Below, piece after piece: positions 52,310 to 60,982 of a stretch of 64,000 bases of DNA. Position 1 is the stretch's first letter. Every line of letters starts with the position of its first letter. The position numbers and the translations under genes were made by a program. The notes under the pieces are model-generated. The model saw only the letters and a program-made list of their open reading frames with translations. It was not told the DNA's origin and searched no databases. Source of the stretch: BOG-932 sp965276835 (GTDB lineage Bacteria > Pseudomonadota > Alphaproteobacteria > BOG-932 > Roseiterribacteraceae); contig OZ255631.1 in assembly GCA_965276835.1 (NCBI GenBank), positions 124,001 to 188,000 of the forward strand, written 5' to 3'.

Positions 52310-53716
52310 ATGGCTGAATCATTTCATTACTGGTCGCTGACCGAACTCTCCGACGCCCTGCGCCGGCGAGCGGTTTCATCCGTTGAGGTGACGTCGGCGT
52401 TGCTCGACCGGATTGCGGCGCTCCAGCCACAGCTGCACAGTTTCGTAACCGTGATGGCCGATGCGGCTCTGGCGCAGGCACGCGTGGCCGACGACGAGAT
52501 CGGCTGCGGCACGTGGCACGGTCCCTTGCACGGCGTACCGATCGCTCTCAAGGATTTGTGCTTCACCAGGAACGCGCCGACGACGGCGGGCATGACGATC
52601 CTGGCCGACTGGGTGCCCGACTATGACGCGACTGTCGTCGAGCGGCTGAACCGCGCAGGGGCGGTGACACTCGGTAAGCTGAAATTGACCGAGGGCGCCG
52701 TTGGAAGCCATCACCCGGCGATCGTGCCGCCGCGCAACCCATGGAATTCTGACCATTGGACCGGCGTATCGTCGAGCGGTTCCGGCGTCGCGACTGCAGC
52801 GGGGCTGTGTTTCGGTTCCCTCGGTTCCGATACCGGTGGCTCGATCCGTTTCCCGTCGGCGTGCTGCAATCTGACGGGCATCAAGCCGACCTGGGGTCGG
52901 GTCAGCCGTCACGGCATTTTCACGCTGGCGGATTCGCTCGACCATATTGGCCCGATGGCGCGCAGTGCGGCAGATGCCGCGGCGATCCTAAGCGTCATTG
53001 CCGGCGAAGATCTGAATGACCCGACTGCGCTCGATGCGCCGGTACCGGACTATCTTGCGGCGCTAGGCGGCGGGGTTGGCGGGCTCAGGATTGGTGTGGA
53101 CGCCGATTACAACGCGACCGGAACGGATGCGGATATCGTCGCGACGCTAGAGGAGGTGCAGCGCGTTCTCGTCGGCCTGGGCGCCGAACTGAAGCCGGTG
53201 AAATTTCCTCCGTCGCGTCAAGTCGCGGTGGGCAAGGGCATGGCCGCAATGGGGGCCGAGGTCGCCGCGGCGCATCGCGCCTATTATCCGGCGCGTGCCG
53301 CCGAATACGGGCCGGAGTTGGGCGGCATGATTCACCATGCGCAATCCCTGTCGCCGCTGGATATCGCGGATGCGGCCCGTGCCCGGCGGAATTTCAGTGG
53401 TGAAGTGAATCGGCTTTGGAAAGATATCGATCTGCTGCTGGTGCCGGCGCTGCCGGTGACGGTGCCGACGCTCGATACCATGGCGGCCCAGGGGTTGGAC
53501 CCGGTCTTCATGGTTGAGATGGTGCGTTACACCATGCCATTCGACATGACCGGAAGCCCGACGATCACGCTGCCAGGCGGTTTCTCGAAAGACGGCTTGC
53601 CGATCGGCTTTCAGTTAGTCGGACCGCATCTGTCCGAAGACGTCCTCTGCCGTATAGGGCACGCCTATCAGCAGGCGACCGACTGGCATGCGCGACACCC
53701 GAACTTGGCGGCTTAA
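52310..53716 (+). CDS. amidase signature enzyme
   Basis: A 468-residue amidase-signature hydrolase with the Ser-cisSer-Lys triad: lysine in GVPIALKDLCFTRNAPTTAG, and serines in GVSSSGSGVATAAG and GSLGSDTGGSIRFPSACCNL. The rest resembles GatA-like amidases, but the gene is alone and no GatB/GatC genes accompany it, so a small-molecule amide is more likely. Its TAA stop overlaps that of the convergent VOC gene (TTAA). Confidence 0.9.
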   Translation: MAESFHYWSLTELSDALRRRAVSSVEVTSALLDRIAALQPQLHSFVTVMADAALAQARVADDEIGCGTWHGPLHGVPIALKDLCFTRNAPTTAGMTILADWVPDYDATVVERLNRAGAVTLGKLKLTEGAVGSHHPAIVPPRNPWNSDHWTGVSSSGSGVATAAGLCFGSLGSDTGGSIRFPSACCNLTGIKPTWGRVSRHGIFTLADSLDHIGPMARSAADAAAILSVIAGEDLNDPTALDAPVPDYLAALGGGVGGLRIGVDADYNATGTDADIVATLEEVQRVLVGLGAELKPVKFPPSRQVAVGKGMAAMGAEVAAAHRAYYPARAAEYGPELGGMIHHAQSLSPLDIADAARARRNFSGEVNRLWKDIDLLLVPALPVTVPTLDTMAAQGLDPVFMVEMVRYTMPFDMTGSPTITLPGGFSKDGLPIGFQLVGPHLSEDVLCRIGHAYQQATDWHARHPNLAA

Positions 53717-54216
53717 TCCGGCAGCGGTTCCGTCGCGTTCCCGCTGGACGGATATTCCAGGAACTCGACCAGTAGCGGGTCGCCCGGCCGCTCCATGTAG
53801 GAATAGGCGATGTCGGGACGCAGGCGGTCATACCAGACCGTCTCATACCCAACATCGTTCAGCTTCTTGGTCCAAGCGTCGCAATCGTCGACGCGGAACT
53901 GCACGTGATGCATGCCCTCGCGCCCGCTCTCCAGGAAATCGCGATGCGGCGTGTCGCCCGACATCCACTGGATCAACTCGATCTCGACATCGCCCGAATG
54001 ACCGAAGGCGATGGCAAGTTCGTAGTCGCTGCGTGGGCCGCCTTTATAGGACGCGCTTTGCTTGGCGAATTCCGGAGGGGCCTTTTTAAACGGGCCGAAC
54101 AGCGGTTCGTAGAACGCAATCGAGGCGTCCAGGTCGCGGACCGCGAAGCCAATCTGGGCGATCTGTGGAAGGCCCAGCTCACCAAACAGCGGACGCTTCG
54201 GAACAGGTGTCGGCAC
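53713..54216 (-). CDS. VOC (glyoxalase) superfamily protein
   Basis: A 167-residue vicinal oxygen chelate protein: IAQIGFAVRDLDASIAFYEP (first betaalphabetabetabeta module) and GMHHVQFRVDDCDAWTKKLN with YMERPGDPLLVEFLEYP (second). The histidines and glutamate are at typical metal-ligand positions, so it may be a glyoxalase, epimerase or dioxygenase-like enzyme. It is too short for the two-domain extradiol dioxygenase HsaC. GTG 54216 has GAGGAGG upstream and is preferred to longer frames. It follows the DUF1214 gene. Confidence 0.75.
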   Translation of the reverse strand: MPTPVPKRPLFGELGLPQIAQIGFAVRDLDASIAFYEPLFGPFKKAPPEFAKQSASYKGGPRSDYELAIAFGHSGDVEIELIQWMSGDTPHRDFLESGREGMHHVQFRVDDCDAWTKKLNDVGYETVWYDRLRPDIAYSYMERPGDPLLVEFLEYPSSGNATEPLPD

Positions 54217-54226
54217 GTTTACCTCC

Positions 54227-55327
54227 TCAGGCTTTGAGCTCGTTGAGCTTAACCACGCGGCATTTCGGCAGCGGGTGGGTCTTGGCATCGACCCAACGCC
54301 ACAGAATCGTGCCGCTGGTGTGGCCGGCGGAGTCCAGGAAATTGCCGACGCCCACGTCCTTCGCGGCGATTACGACGGTGACCGAGCCATCCTTATTCAG
54401 CTTCGCGTTGCCCTTCTGCACATGCACCGGCAAATAGCGATAATCCAGCGATTCCCACCAGTAATTATCGAGCTGGATATTCCAGAAGGCGCAATCCGGC
54501 ACCGGGCTTTCCATCACCAGCGCCTCGTCGGGCTCTAGCGCCCAATGCATGTGCAGGTAGAAGATCTTCGGATCGCCGCCGATCCTGATCCAATGCTCCT
54601 GCTCAGGCGTGATCCAATCGTTGGTCTTGCGTTGGAAATCCTGGCTCAGATCGTTGAAGGTCTTTGCCGTGCCTTTGACGAACGCGACGGTTTCCTTGAG
54701 GCCCGTATCCAGTTGCGCGGCGGTCAGTGGCTTCGGCTGCTTCGGTCCGCCGATCTGCTCGATTGTCGCGGTGGCCGGGATTTCCTTTGAACGGTCGAGG
54801 AAGGTCTGGCGGCCCAGCAGCATGGTCGAATCCGGCGTCAGTTGCAGCCAGTTCTTGCCTTTTTTGGTTTGGCTCAGAATGATCTCGTAAGAGCCGTCTG
54901 GCTCGACCACCAGCGATTTGCTGTCCAACTCGCCGATGGAGGCCATCGTGCCGTCGATGCTGTAACGGTTGGCCTTGGTGCCCCAGCTGAAATAGGGGAC
55001 GGTGCCGCGCTTGCCGTACAGGCGGTATTCCTTGGTCCCGTCGATCGTCGCGTTGTGATAGATATTGTCGGGATTGTCGGCGCCGATTTTGGCCGTGGTG
55101 TGCGACAGCGTGTAGAGCATCGGGAAGTCGGTATCTGCGAACTCCAGCCTGCTTTCCAGGCCAAGACGCAGCAGGCGGGTCAGGTAGCGCCAGCCCTCCG
55201 CGCGGTCGATTTCGGTCGACGGCGCTTCCGGCCGTAGGATTTCCTTGCCAGCCTCCTTCAGCGAATCGCAGAAATCTTCCCACGCCTTGCCGCTGATGAC
55301 GCGCGCCGAATGATCTTGACCGGCCAT
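54227..55327 (-). CDS. DUF1214 domain-containing protein
   Basis: A 366-residue paralogue of the genes at 22737 and 24947; it is closest to the second. It begins MAGQDHSARVISGKAWEDFC, then GTKEYRLYGKRGT, DGSYEIILSQTKKGKNWLQL, FWNIQLDNYWWESLDYRYLP and KDVGVGNFLDSAGHTSGTIL. The start ATG 55327 has GGGGAAC upstream; a longer frame is rejected because it overlaps the sulfotransferase. Function unknown; it is in the same direction as the VOC gene, 10 bases apart. Confidence 0.8.
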   Translation of the reverse strand: MAGQDHSARVISGKAWEDFCDSLKEAGKEILRPEAPSTEIDRAEGWRYLTRLLRLGLESRLEFADTDFPMLYTLSHTTAKIGADNPDNIYHNATIDGTKEYRLYGKRGTVPYFSWGTKANRYSIDGTMASIGELDSKSLVVEPDGSYEIILSQTKKGKNWLQLTPDSTMLLGRQTFLDRSKEIPATATIEQIGGPKQPKPLTAAQLDTGLKETVAFVKGTAKTFNDLSQDFQRKTNDWITPEQEHWIRIGGDPKIFYLHMHWALEPDEALVMESPVPDCAFWNIQLDNYWWESLDYRYLPVHVQKGNAKLNKDGSVTVVIAAKDVGVGNFLDSAGHTSGTILWRWVDAKTHPLPKCRVVKLNELKA

Positions 55328-55385
55328 AATATCGTTCCCCAATTCGCTTTCACTGCTTGCGGTAATAGCAGACATAAATCTGTTA

Positions 55386-56564
55386 TTACAGAATGAAACT
55401 TTCGCGGTAGGATTTGAAATCCTGTTCCAGGCCGGCCTCGGTGAGACCGAACTGCTCCAGCGTGTAATGGTGCGCGGCGCGCTTGTCGCGGGCGTTCTCG
55501 CCCAGCCATTCCTTGATGGCTTCCTCGACATCCGGCGTCATGCCCATGCCCAGCTTGTCCAGAACCTTCCGCGCCTGGTCAAGCGGCGTCTTCACGACAT
55601 CTTCATATTTGATATCGATGAAGCGGTGTGCACCGATCCGCTCCCGCGCCGCCTCATAGCGCGACAGGAAGCCGGCCCAGCGCTTCTCGGTAAAGCGGCC
55701 GAATTCGACGTCATCGACATTGTCGGAATTCATGTGGACCAGCGAATTCGTCATGCTGCAATAAGACGGCACAGTCGACATCGGGTCGCGATGGGTGGTG
55801 ATCACGGTGGTTTCCGGGAACACTTTCATCAGCGTGTCCAGCGTCGGCAGGTGGCCCGGGGTCTTCAGAACCCAGCGCTTGCCGCCCTGACGGTCCTTGT
55901 CCTGCCATTGAAAGAACTTCAGGATGGTCTTCAGATCTTCATAGGCCTTGGTGTGGTCGAAGGTGCCCAGCCATTCGGAATAGCTCGGCACGTACATGGC
56001 CGATTCCGGCATAGTGCCGACGAAGAATTGATCCATGATGATGATCTCTTCGTCCGGCGCGTCGATCGCGAAAGGGTGGATCGACATCATGCCGGCGGCG
56101 ACATAGCCCTCCATCACCTTCATCGCTTGCGCCCGACGCTCCACCGGGTTGCCGCGCTCCTCGCCCGCGAAGGGGGCATAGAACTGGGTCTCGAACCATT
56201 TGATGCTGTTAAAGCCGGGAGCATTGGACAGCAGGCGGTGGAACATGGTGCTACCGGTGCGCGGCAGGCCGACGATGGTACCCGCGACATACACTTTCTC
56301 GTCCAAAATCTCGGGGTTGCGCTTGATCGCATCCTGCAGCCGCAGGCGGCTGACCAGCCCGTGAACCATGCGCGCGCGCTGTCCGGCAACGCCGGCGTCG
56401 GAAAGCTTGGCTTCCTTCTTGATCGAATCGAGCAGCTTCCCCAGCGGTTCCAGGAACCATAGATCGCCGAAATCGGTCAGCCCGCCCGAATTCTTCGTGG
56501 CCTCGGCCATCAACGACTTCTCGGTCAAATCTTCGATGCCGGTAGCGGGCATTGCGTCATCCAT
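55386..56564 (-). CDS. sulfotransferase family protein
   Basis: A 392-residue sulfotransferase: PAPS-binding VYVAGTIVGLPRTGSTMFHR (PRTGST 101-106), a central region WVLKTPGHLPTLDTLMKVFP, and THRDPMSTVPSYCSMTNSLV, which carries the 3'-phosphate-binding motif. It transfers sulfate from PAPS to a hydroxyl. The cysDNCQ operon in the same window makes PAPS. The start ATG 56564 (MDDAMPATGIEDL) has GGGGAG upstream; the longer frame is unlikely. A steroid or lipid acceptor is possible from context, but not shown. Confidence 0.83.
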   Translation of the reverse strand: MDDAMPATGIEDLTEKSLMAEATKNSGGLTDFGDLWFLEPLGKLLDSIKKEAKLSDAGVAGQRARMVHGLVSRLRLQDAIKRNPEILDEKVYVAGTIVGLPRTGSTMFHRLLSNAPGFNSIKWFETQFYAPFAGEERGNPVERRAQAMKVMEGYVAAGMMSIHPFAIDAPDEEIIIMDQFFVGTMPESAMYVPSYSEWLGTFDHTKAYEDLKTILKFFQWQDKDRQGGKRWVLKTPGHLPTLDTLMKVFPETTVITTHRDPMSTVPSYCSMTNSLVHMNSDNVDDVEFGRFTEKRWAGFLSRYEAARERIGAHRFIDIKYEDVVKTPLDQARKVLDKLGMGMTPDVEEAIKEWLGENARDKRAAHHYTLEQFGLTEAGLEQDFKSYRESFIL

Positions 56565-56815
56565 TGTGAAAAAACTCCCCCCGAACGGTCTTCCCGGAAA
56601 TTTATCCAAGCCCGGCCAGGGCGGCACATAACCACCCCGGCAGCGGGGGATCAAGTCAAAGCTGCCATGCCGGTCCCCACGACTGGCGTGCGTTTAAGTT
56701 CTGCGCTATTTCCTGTGGCCGTGTTCCAGGCAAAGCCACAGTTGCGCCGTGTCAGGTTGGCATAACGCGTAGCCGACGCAGGCCGCATTTACGTGTTTTC
56801 CGGTGGAGAATGTTC

Positions 56816-57604
56816 ATGGCGACCCCCGATCAACTGAATGCCTACAGCCAGGAGCTGTACGACGCGCTTCGGGCCCGCAAGACATTGGTGCCGCTCAGCA
56901 CGCGGGATCCGGACCTCACCATCGACGACGCCTATAAGATTTCGCTGGGGTTCCTGGACCGCCGGCTTGCTGATGGCGAAAAGGTGATCGGCAAGAAGAT
57001 CGGCGTCACCTCAAAGCCGGTGCAAGACATGCTGAATGTCCGCCAGCCAGATTTCGGATTCCTGACCGACGTGATGGAAATTCCCGACGGCGGCACCGCG
57101 GTGATCGCCGATGGGTTGATCCAGCCGCGCGCCGAGGCCGAAATCGGCTTCATGCTGAAGAAAGACCTCAAAGGACCCGGAATCAGCATGCAGGACGTGC
57201 TCAACGCCACGGATTACATCATGCCGTGTTTTGAGATCGTTGACAGCCGGATCGCCGAGTGGAAGATCAAGATCGCCGACACAGTCGCCGACAACGCTTC
57301 ATGTGGCGTATTCGTTTTGGGCAAAGCGCGCGCCAATCCACGCGATTTCGACCTTGCGGCGTTGAAGGTCACTGTCACCAAAAACGGTGCGCCACTGTCC
57401 GAAGGTTATGGTGCGGCGGTGCAGGGATCGCCGCTGGCGGCCGTCGCCTGGCTCGCCAACACCCTGGGGCCGTATGGCGTTACGCTGGCCGCGGGGGATA
57501 TAGTTCTGTCAGGTTCGCTGGTGCCGTTGGAACCAGCACGCCCCGGCGATATATTCAGTATGGAACTGTCGGGTGTCGGCACCACCTCGATCACGTTCGC
57601 ATAA
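56816..57604 (+). CDS. hsaE: HsaE-like 2-hydroxypenta-2,4-dienoate hydratase
   Basis: A 262-residue 2-keto-4-pentenoate hydratase: IDDAYKISLGFLDRRLADGE, IGKKIGVTSKPVQDMLNVRQ and PRAEAEIGFMLKKDLKGPGI, where the acidic residues bind the metal. In steroid degradation HsaE hydrates 2-hydroxyhexa-2,4-dienoate from rings A/B. GGTGGAG lies seven bases before ATG 56816; another ATG at 56810 is possible. The next two genes are the matching dehydrogenase and aldolase, so the three form a complete meta-cleavage tail. Confidence 0.9.
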   Translation: MATPDQLNAYSQELYDALRARKTLVPLSTRDPDLTIDDAYKISLGFLDRRLADGEKVIGKKIGVTSKPVQDMLNVRQPDFGFLTDVMEIPDGGTAVIADGLIQPRAEAEIGFMLKKDLKGPGISMQDVLNATDYIMPCFEIVDSRIAEWKIKIADTVADNASCGVFVLGKARANPRDFDLAALKVTVTKNGAPLSEGYGAAVQGSPLAAVAWLANTLGPYGVTLAAGDIVLSGSLVPLEPARPGDIFSMELSGVGTTSITFA

Positions 57605-57632
57605 AACAGCCGTAGCAGTGCCGGAGAAAAAC

Positions 57633-58568
57633 ATGAGCCAAAGAATCAAATGCGCGATCATCGGATCGGGCAATATCGGCACCGACCTGATGATGAAGCT
57701 GGTGCATAAAGGCAAATCCCTCGAACTGGTTTCGGTCGTCGGCATCGACCCGGAATCCGAAGGCCTCGCCAAGGCGCGGACGCTGGGGCTCGAGGCGATC
57801 GACAAAGGTATCGACGGCCTTGTCGCTTCGAAATATTACGCCGATATCGGCATCGTGTTCGATGCTACCTCGGCCTATGCGCACAAGCATCACAACGACA
57901 TCCTCGCGCGCGACGGCAAGCGGGTCATCGACCTGACGCCCGCCGCCATCGGCCCGCTGACCATTCCGCCGGTCAATGGTCGCGACAATCTCGACGCACA
58001 GAACGTCAACATGGTGACGTGCGGCGGTCAGGCGACCATTCCGATGGTCGCGGCAGTCTCTCGCGTCGCCAAGGTACCGTATGCGGAGATCGTGGCCTCG
58101 GTTTCGTCGCGTTCGGCCGGTCCCGGCACGCGCGCCAATATCGACGAGTTCACCCGAACCACGGCGCGCGGCGTCGAGGTTGTCGGCGGCGCCGCAAAGG
58201 GTAAGGCAATCATCATCCTGAACCCGGCCGAACCCCCGATGATCATGCGCGACACGATCTTCACCCTGTCCGAAGACGTCGAATATTCGGTGATCGAGGA
58301 GTCGGTAAAGCGCATGGTCGCCGACGTGCAGACCTATGTGCCGGGCTATCGCCTGAAGCAGGAGGTGCAGTTCGAGCGCTTCGGCTCCAACCGTCCGATC
58401 CATATTCCGGGTTACGGCGATTTCACCGGCGTGAAGACCTCGATTTTCCTTGAGGTCGAAGGCGCCGGCGACTACCTGCCGCCTTATGCCGGTAACCTCG
58501 ACATCATGACGGCGGCGGCGCACGGCACCGCCGAGCTGATCGCCGCCCGCCTGCTGGGAGCCCGCTGA
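57633..58568 (+). CDS. hsaG: acetaldehyde/propionaldehyde dehydrogenase (acylating), HsaG-like
   Basis: A 311-residue acylating aldehyde dehydrogenase of the DmpF/HsaG type: KCAIIGSGNIGTDLMMKLV (NAD binding), the catalytic cysteine in NMVTCGGQATIPMVAAVSRV and PGTRANIDEFTRTTARGVEV. It converts the aldehyde released by HsaF to acyl-CoA; with steroid substrate it yields propionyl-CoA. It channels with HsaF and its stop overlaps the hsaF start by one base. ATG 57633 has CCGGAGAAA upstream. Confidence 0.93.
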   Translation: MSQRIKCAIIGSGNIGTDLMMKLVHKGKSLELVSVVGIDPESEGLAKARTLGLEAIDKGIDGLVASKYYADIGIVFDATSAYAHKHHNDILARDGKRVIDLTPAAIGPLTIPPVNGRDNLDAQNVNMVTCGGQATIPMVAAVSRVAKVPYAEIVASVSSRSAGPGTRANIDEFTRTTARGVEVVGGAAKGKAIIILNPAEPPMIMRDTIFTLSEDVEYSVIEESVKRMVADVQTYVPGYRLKQEVQFERFGSNRPIHIPGYGDFTGVKTSIFLEVEGAGDYLPPYAGNLDIMTAAAHGTAELIAARLLGAR

Positions 58569-59617
58569 TGGCTTACGACCCGACCGAAAAAAAGATCTAT
58601 ATCCAGGACGTCACGTTGCGCGACGGCATGCACGCCATCCGCCACATGTACGGGATCGACCATGTACGAGCGATCGCCAAGGCGTTGGACGATGCCGGTG
58701 TTGACGCGATCGAGGTTGCGCATGGCGACGGGCTGAACGGCGCCAGCTTCAATTACGGCTTCGGCGCGCATACCGATTGGGAATGGCTCGAGGCTGTTGC
58801 CGATGTCTGCAAGAAATCGGTGCTGACGACCTTGCTGTTGCCGGGCATCGGCACGGTCGAGGAGCTGAAGCGCGCCTATGATATCGGCGTGCGCTCGGTC
58901 CGTATCGCGACCCATTGCACCGAGGCCGACGTATCGCGCCAGCATATCATGGCGGCGCGCGACCTGGGCATGGACGTGTCCGGCTTCCTGATGATGTCGC
59001 ACATGGTCGGGCCAGAGAAATTGGCCGAACAGGCGCTGCTGATGGAATCCTACGGCGTGCATTGCGTCTATGTCGTCGATTCCGGCGGCGCGCTGGATAT
59101 GGATGGCGTGATTGAGCGGCTTGAAGCCTATGACCGCGTGCTGAAGCCCGAGACCGAGCGCGGCATTCACGCTCACCATAATCTATCGCTGGGTGTCGCC
59201 AACTCAATGGTCGCTGTCACCAGCGGTGCGCTGCGCGTCGATGCCTCACTGGCCGGCATGGGCGCCGGCGCCGGCAACGCACCGCTCGAGGTGTTTGTCG
59301 CGGCTGCCGAACGCAAGGGCTGGAAGACCGGCTGCGATGTGTTCAAGCTGATGGACGCGGCCGAAGATTTGGTGCGCCCGCTGCAGGACCGCCCGGTCCG
59401 CGTCGACCGCGAAACCCTGTCGCTGGGCTATGCCGGCGTCTATTCCAGCTTCCTGCGCCATGCCGAGACGGCCGCCAAGAATTACGGCCTCGACACCCGT
59501 ACGATCCTTGTCGAGTTGGGCGCACGCCGCATGATAGGCGGCCAGGAAGACATGATCGTCGATGTGGCGTTGGACATCCTGAAAAAGCAGGGCCGCGAGC
59601 CGCCGGCGCAGATTTAG
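58568..59617 (+). CDS. hsaF: 4-hydroxy-2-oxovalerate aldolase, HsaF-like
   Basis: A 349-residue pyruvate aldolase of the DmpG/HsaF type. The start region IQDVTLRDGMHAIRHMYGID carries the metal-binding aspartate. HGDGLNGASFNYGFGAHTDW follows, then GIHAHHNLSLGVANSMVAVT with metal-ligand histidines, and a C-terminal DmpG-like domain. It splits 4-hydroxy-2-oxohexanoate to pyruvate and propionaldehyde in the steroid pathway. The start overlaps hsaG (TGATG) and its TAG stop overlaps the convergent stop of the sterol-desaturase gene (TTTAG). Confidence 0.93.
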   Translation: MAYDPTEKKIYIQDVTLRDGMHAIRHMYGIDHVRAIAKALDDAGVDAIEVAHGDGLNGASFNYGFGAHTDWEWLEAVADVCKKSVLTTLLLPGIGTVEELKRAYDIGVRSVRIATHCTEADVSRQHIMAARDLGMDVSGFLMMSHMVGPEKLAEQALLMESYGVHCVYVVDSGGALDMDGVIERLEAYDRVLKPETERGIHAHHNLSLGVANSMVAVTSGALRVDASLAGMGAGAGNAPLEVFVAAAERKGWKTGCDVFKLMDAAEDLVRPLQDRPVRVDRETLSLGYAGVYSSFLRHAETAAKNYGLDTRTILVELGARRMIGGQEDMIVDVALDILKKQGREPPAQI

Positions 59618-60490
59618 TTTGCTTTGAAAACCCTCTCCCTGCCGGGGGGAGGGTCTTTCACTTTCGGCTCCGGCAACAGTGGGTCGAACAGCTGGCCCAG
59701 CAGGCTGGGCGACACTGGTTTGTCGATGCCATAAGCGAGCGGCCATTCCTTGCCCGGCAGGTGATAGGTACCGAACAGCATGTCCAGCCAGGGCAGCATC
59801 GCGGCGTAGTTGCGGTCGCGCATGCTGTCGTTGGTGTGGTGCCAATGGTGGAAGGCGGGGGTCGCGAATAGCCACTCCAGCGGGCCCAGGCGCCAGCGCA
59901 CATTGGCGTGGATAAAGAAACCCCAGACCATGCCGACCAACTGGACGGCAACGGCGGCGATATCGATCGCGCGGCCGGTCGGCTGTGCAAGCCCGAGGGC
60001 GTAGATCGGGATGAAGCCGACTAGCCGCGTGAAGATCATATCGATCGGATGGGCGCGGGAATTGACCAGCCAATCCATTTCCCCGGCCGAGTGGTGCAAG
60101 GCATGGAAGCGCCACAGGAACGGAACCTCATGGGTCCAGCGGTGCGCCCAATAAAAACCGATCTGGCCCACGAAAAAGATTGCCAGCAGCCGCGCCCAAT
60201 TTGGCAGATTCGACCGCGAACAGCTGCATCGGCCATGGCAGCAGGCGGTGCACCGCCACAGCCATAAGCGCGAGCGGGAAAGCCAACACGATGCCCGGTA
60301 GCAGATTGTTCAGGAAATAATAAAAGACGTCGGCAAGAACGTCCTTGCGCCCGATCTTCTGCGCGCGCAGCGACCACAGCCGCTCCACGGTAATGAAGAT
60401 CAGCGAAAGGGCGAACAGCCACAAGCCAAGCTTGATCACGCTGACCAGGAAGGGCGGCAGCTTCAGCAGTTCATGAATAATCTCGTTCAC
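59614..60490 (-). pseudogene. sterol desaturase/fatty-acid hydroxylase family gene with a frameshift
   Basis: The minus strand encodes a FA_hydroxylase-family membrane protein in two frames. The N-terminal part (60490 to about 60214) reads MNEIIHELLKLPPFLVSVIK, LFALSLIFITVERLWSLRAQ and FPLALMAVAVHRLL up to QLFA. The C-terminal part then reads SNLPNWARLLAIFFVGQIGF with the di-iron histidine motifs HRWTH, HALHH and HHWHH. Removing one G of GCGG at about 60214 joins them. All metal-ligand histidines lie in the second part, so the catalytic half is intact but out of frame. The C-terminus overlaps hsaF. Confidence 0.75.
59630..59654. terminator. hairpin after hsaF (terminator or dispersed repeat)
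   Basis: ACCCTCTCCC (59630-59639) pairs with GGGGGAGGGT (59645-59654) with one mismatch around TGCCG, followed by CTTT on the plus strand. It would terminate hsaEGF, but lies inside the 3' end of the convergent desaturase reading frame. The CCCTCTCCC/GGGAGAGGG pattern is also seen as a dispersed palindromic element in alphaproteobacteria. Confidence 0.5.
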
Positions 60491-60527
60491 CGGACGATTT
60501 TACCCGGTCCGGCCGCCGCTCGCCAGA

Positions 60528-60959
60528 TCAGGTGCGCGGGGCGTTTCCCGGGCCCGTGAAGGGCGCCTGCACGTCGGTCACGCCGGTGATCTGCCAGTTC
60601 GGATCGGCGCGGTGGATGGTGTAGCAATATCGCCCGGTCTCCAGCACCGACCCGTCTGCCTTGTACCGGATGATATCGGACAGCAGCAGGGCGTGGTCGT
60701 TCGACAGCGGCGTCACGTTGACCACCTTGAAGTCCGACCGGACCCAGCCGCGCCCGACCATGCCCGCCAGCGCGCCGTCGAACTGCTTCCGGATGGCCTC
60801 AGGCGTTGGAGCGATCATCGTCGGATGCGCGCCGATCAGCATCACATAGGGTGCCGCGATATAGCGGCAGACGCCTTCCATATCCTTGTTGTTGAAATGG
60901 TTGGCATAGGCCGTGTAGCAGGTTTCCGCCTCATGCGAGACGGCAGCGGCATCCGACAT
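60528..60959 (-). CDS. NTF2-like (SnoaL/DUF4440-type) protein
   Basis: A 143-residue protein with the cone-shaped NTF2 fold pattern: CYTAYANHFNNKDMEGVCRY, then GRGWVRSDFKVVNVTPLSND, HALLLSDIIRYKADGS and GRYCYTIHRADPNWQITGV. The family includes ketosteroid isomerase-like and scaffold proteins. The catalytic residues of ketosteroid isomerase are not obvious, so a binding or isomerase role in steroid metabolism is speculative. It is 24 bases from the esterase gene and likely co-transcribed. Confidence 0.72.
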   Translation of the reverse strand: MSDAAAVSHEAETCYTAYANHFNNKDMEGVCRYIAAPYVMLIGAHPTMIAPTPEAIRKQFDGALAGMVGRGWVRSDFKVVNVTPLSNDHALLLSDIIRYKADGSVLETGRYCYTIHRADPNWQITGVTDVQAPFTGPGNAPRT

Positions 60960-60982
60960 TTTCTTCCCCGTTTTCCGTTATT

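Noticed and set aside
53713..54216. Assignment of the VOC protein as HsaC (extradiol dioxygenase)
   Set aside because: Only 167 residues; HsaC needs two VOC domains with about 300 residues.
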